From contig CAILAZ010000287.1 of the NCBI GenBank assembly GCA_903832295.1, positions 1 to 33,808 on the forward strand: a stretch of DNA of 33,808 bases. Reading direction: 5' to 3'. The position numbers and the translations under genes were made by a program. This stretch comes from an uncultured Acidobacteriota bacterium (GTDB lineage: Bacteria; Acidobacteriota; Terriglobia; Terriglobales; Acidobacteriaceae). Below are positions 33,212 through 33,808 of the stretch, piece after piece. Under the pieces are notes generated by a model. It searched no databases, had not been told where the DNA came from, and saw only the letters and a program-made list of their open reading frames with translations. Every line of letters begins with the position of its first letter. The stretch's first letter is position 1.

Positions 33212-33808
33212 ATGTCGTTATTACCCACACTCATTCTGAACGCGGCATCAGTGGTTCGGCATATCGGGCGCAGCATGGAGAATCGGGGGATGGCAAGGGC
33301 TGGCTCCGGTCTGCGCCCCGTAGAGGACGCGAATGCGAAGCGGATGATTGAAGCGGTGGAGAATCTTGCGGGGCAGGTGCAGGAGGCCAACCTGGAGATG
33401 TCAGACGAAGAGTTTACCTCGATTGTCTGCTACTGCTGCGTTGAACAGCACACTGGATTCTTCGGAGGAGTGAAGTGCACCGGAAACAGCGTACCGATCC
33501 ACGAACGTGTGAGGAAGTTGAACGAGTATGGATCGAGGTTAGTGTGCGGAATCAGGTTTCCGGTGGACGGCAAGGTGCCTCGAGAATCCAGGGCGGTGGC
33601 CGCAGATTGCCTGGGCATCACGGCCACGTTTCGACTGTGTGAAGTTACGCCAGTGCTGCCGTGGAGCTATCGGCCGAAGCTGAAGGGGGTGTTGGAGAAG
33701 TTTGACGAACACAGGAAATCGTTGGGGTTTGTTATCTCAAGCGAAGAAGAGATGTCGATCACGGGCTACTGCATCTACGAGCAGCAGTACGACAGCGCAA
33801 AACGTCCC
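33212..33808 (+). CDS. Unrecognised protein, 3' end beyond window
   Basis: I translated this open frame by hand from ATG 33212, which has an AGG ribosome site seven bases ahead. It stays open for all 199 codons to the window edge. I do not recognise the family. The visible part starts with a hydrophobic/basic segment (MSLLPTLILNAASVVRHIGR), then a charged helical stretch (EDANAKRMIEAVENLAGQV), then a mixed region with several cysteines (IVCYCCVEQ, VKCTG, LVCGIRF). No signal peptide or transmembrane helix is clear. It stands alone after the dnaJ terminator. The length of the open frame argues for a real gene. Confidence 0.65.
   Translation, partial: MSLLPTLILNAASVVRHIGRSMENRGMARAGSGLRPVEDANAKRMIEAVENLAGQVQEANLEMSDEEFTSIVCYCCVEQHTGFFGGVKCTGNSVPIHERVRKLNEYGSRLVCGIRFPVDGKVPRESRAVAADCLGITATFRLCEVTPVLPWSYRPKLKGVLEKFDEHRKSLGFVISSEEEMSITGYCIYEQQYDSAKRP

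Overview
The window looks like core chromosome of an Acidobacteriota member (Terriglobia/Acidobacteriaceae type). I infer this from the gene mix and moderately high GC; no rRNA or tRNA gene is present to test it. Supporting signs are a complete dcw cluster with a PASTA-bearing FtsI, a meso-diaminopimelate-type MurE, an hrcA-grpE-dnaJ operon, and several large exported enzymes (M13 and M20 peptidases, an 860-residue PIG-L protein) of the kind common in soil Acidobacteriota. No insertion sequence, CRISPR array or prophage was seen.

Positions 1-11750 (minus strand) hold the division and cell-wall cluster in canonical order: mraZ, rsmH, ftsL, ftsI, murE, murF, mraY, murD, ftsW, murG (cut by the window edge). 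Many junctions overlap by 1 or 4 bases or are very short, so the cluster is probably read as one long transcript. A good sigma-70-type promoter lies upstream of mraZ. TGGA repeats at 10/20-bp spacing overlap its -10 and start region and look like the MraZ operator. The ftsL leader carries two DnaA-box-like 9-mers 21 bp apart.

Positions 12058-15311 (minus) hold a CDP-paratose/tyvelose-type 2-epimerase, translationally coupled to a B12-type radical SAM protein, then a bacteriohemerythrin and a small one-helix hypothetical protein. Positions 15534-19295 (plus) hold a threonine ammonia-lyase with an ACT domain, an exported M13 metallopeptidase and a 71-residue putative zinc-ribbon protein; the first two have their own hairpin terminators.

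Positions 19309-25795 (minus) hold, in transcription order, hypA-hypB (nickel insertion), a large exported PIG-L-like protein with an altered active-site motif, a thiolase-superfamily enzyme and an exported M20 amidohydrolase. Terminators separate hypB from the PIG-L gene and the thiolase from M20. A group II PLP decarboxylase diverges from hypA (25938-27383, plus). It converges on comM plus a tail-anchored protein built on a 60-residue repeat (27391-29761, minus).

A roughly 500-bp divergent intergenic region with two perfect hairpins and several direct repeats separates comM from hrcA-grpE-dnaJ (30265-33048, plus), the heat-shock repressor and the DnaK co-chaperones, closed by a strong terminator. 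An unrecognised gene runs off the right edge. The most interesting leads are the regulatory DNA of the dcw cluster, the hairpin between Shine-Dalgarno sequence and TTG start of dnaJ, the palindrome inserted between direct repeats upstream of comM, the PIG-L active-site change, the epimerase/radical-SAM pair, and the repeat-containing tail-anchored protein.
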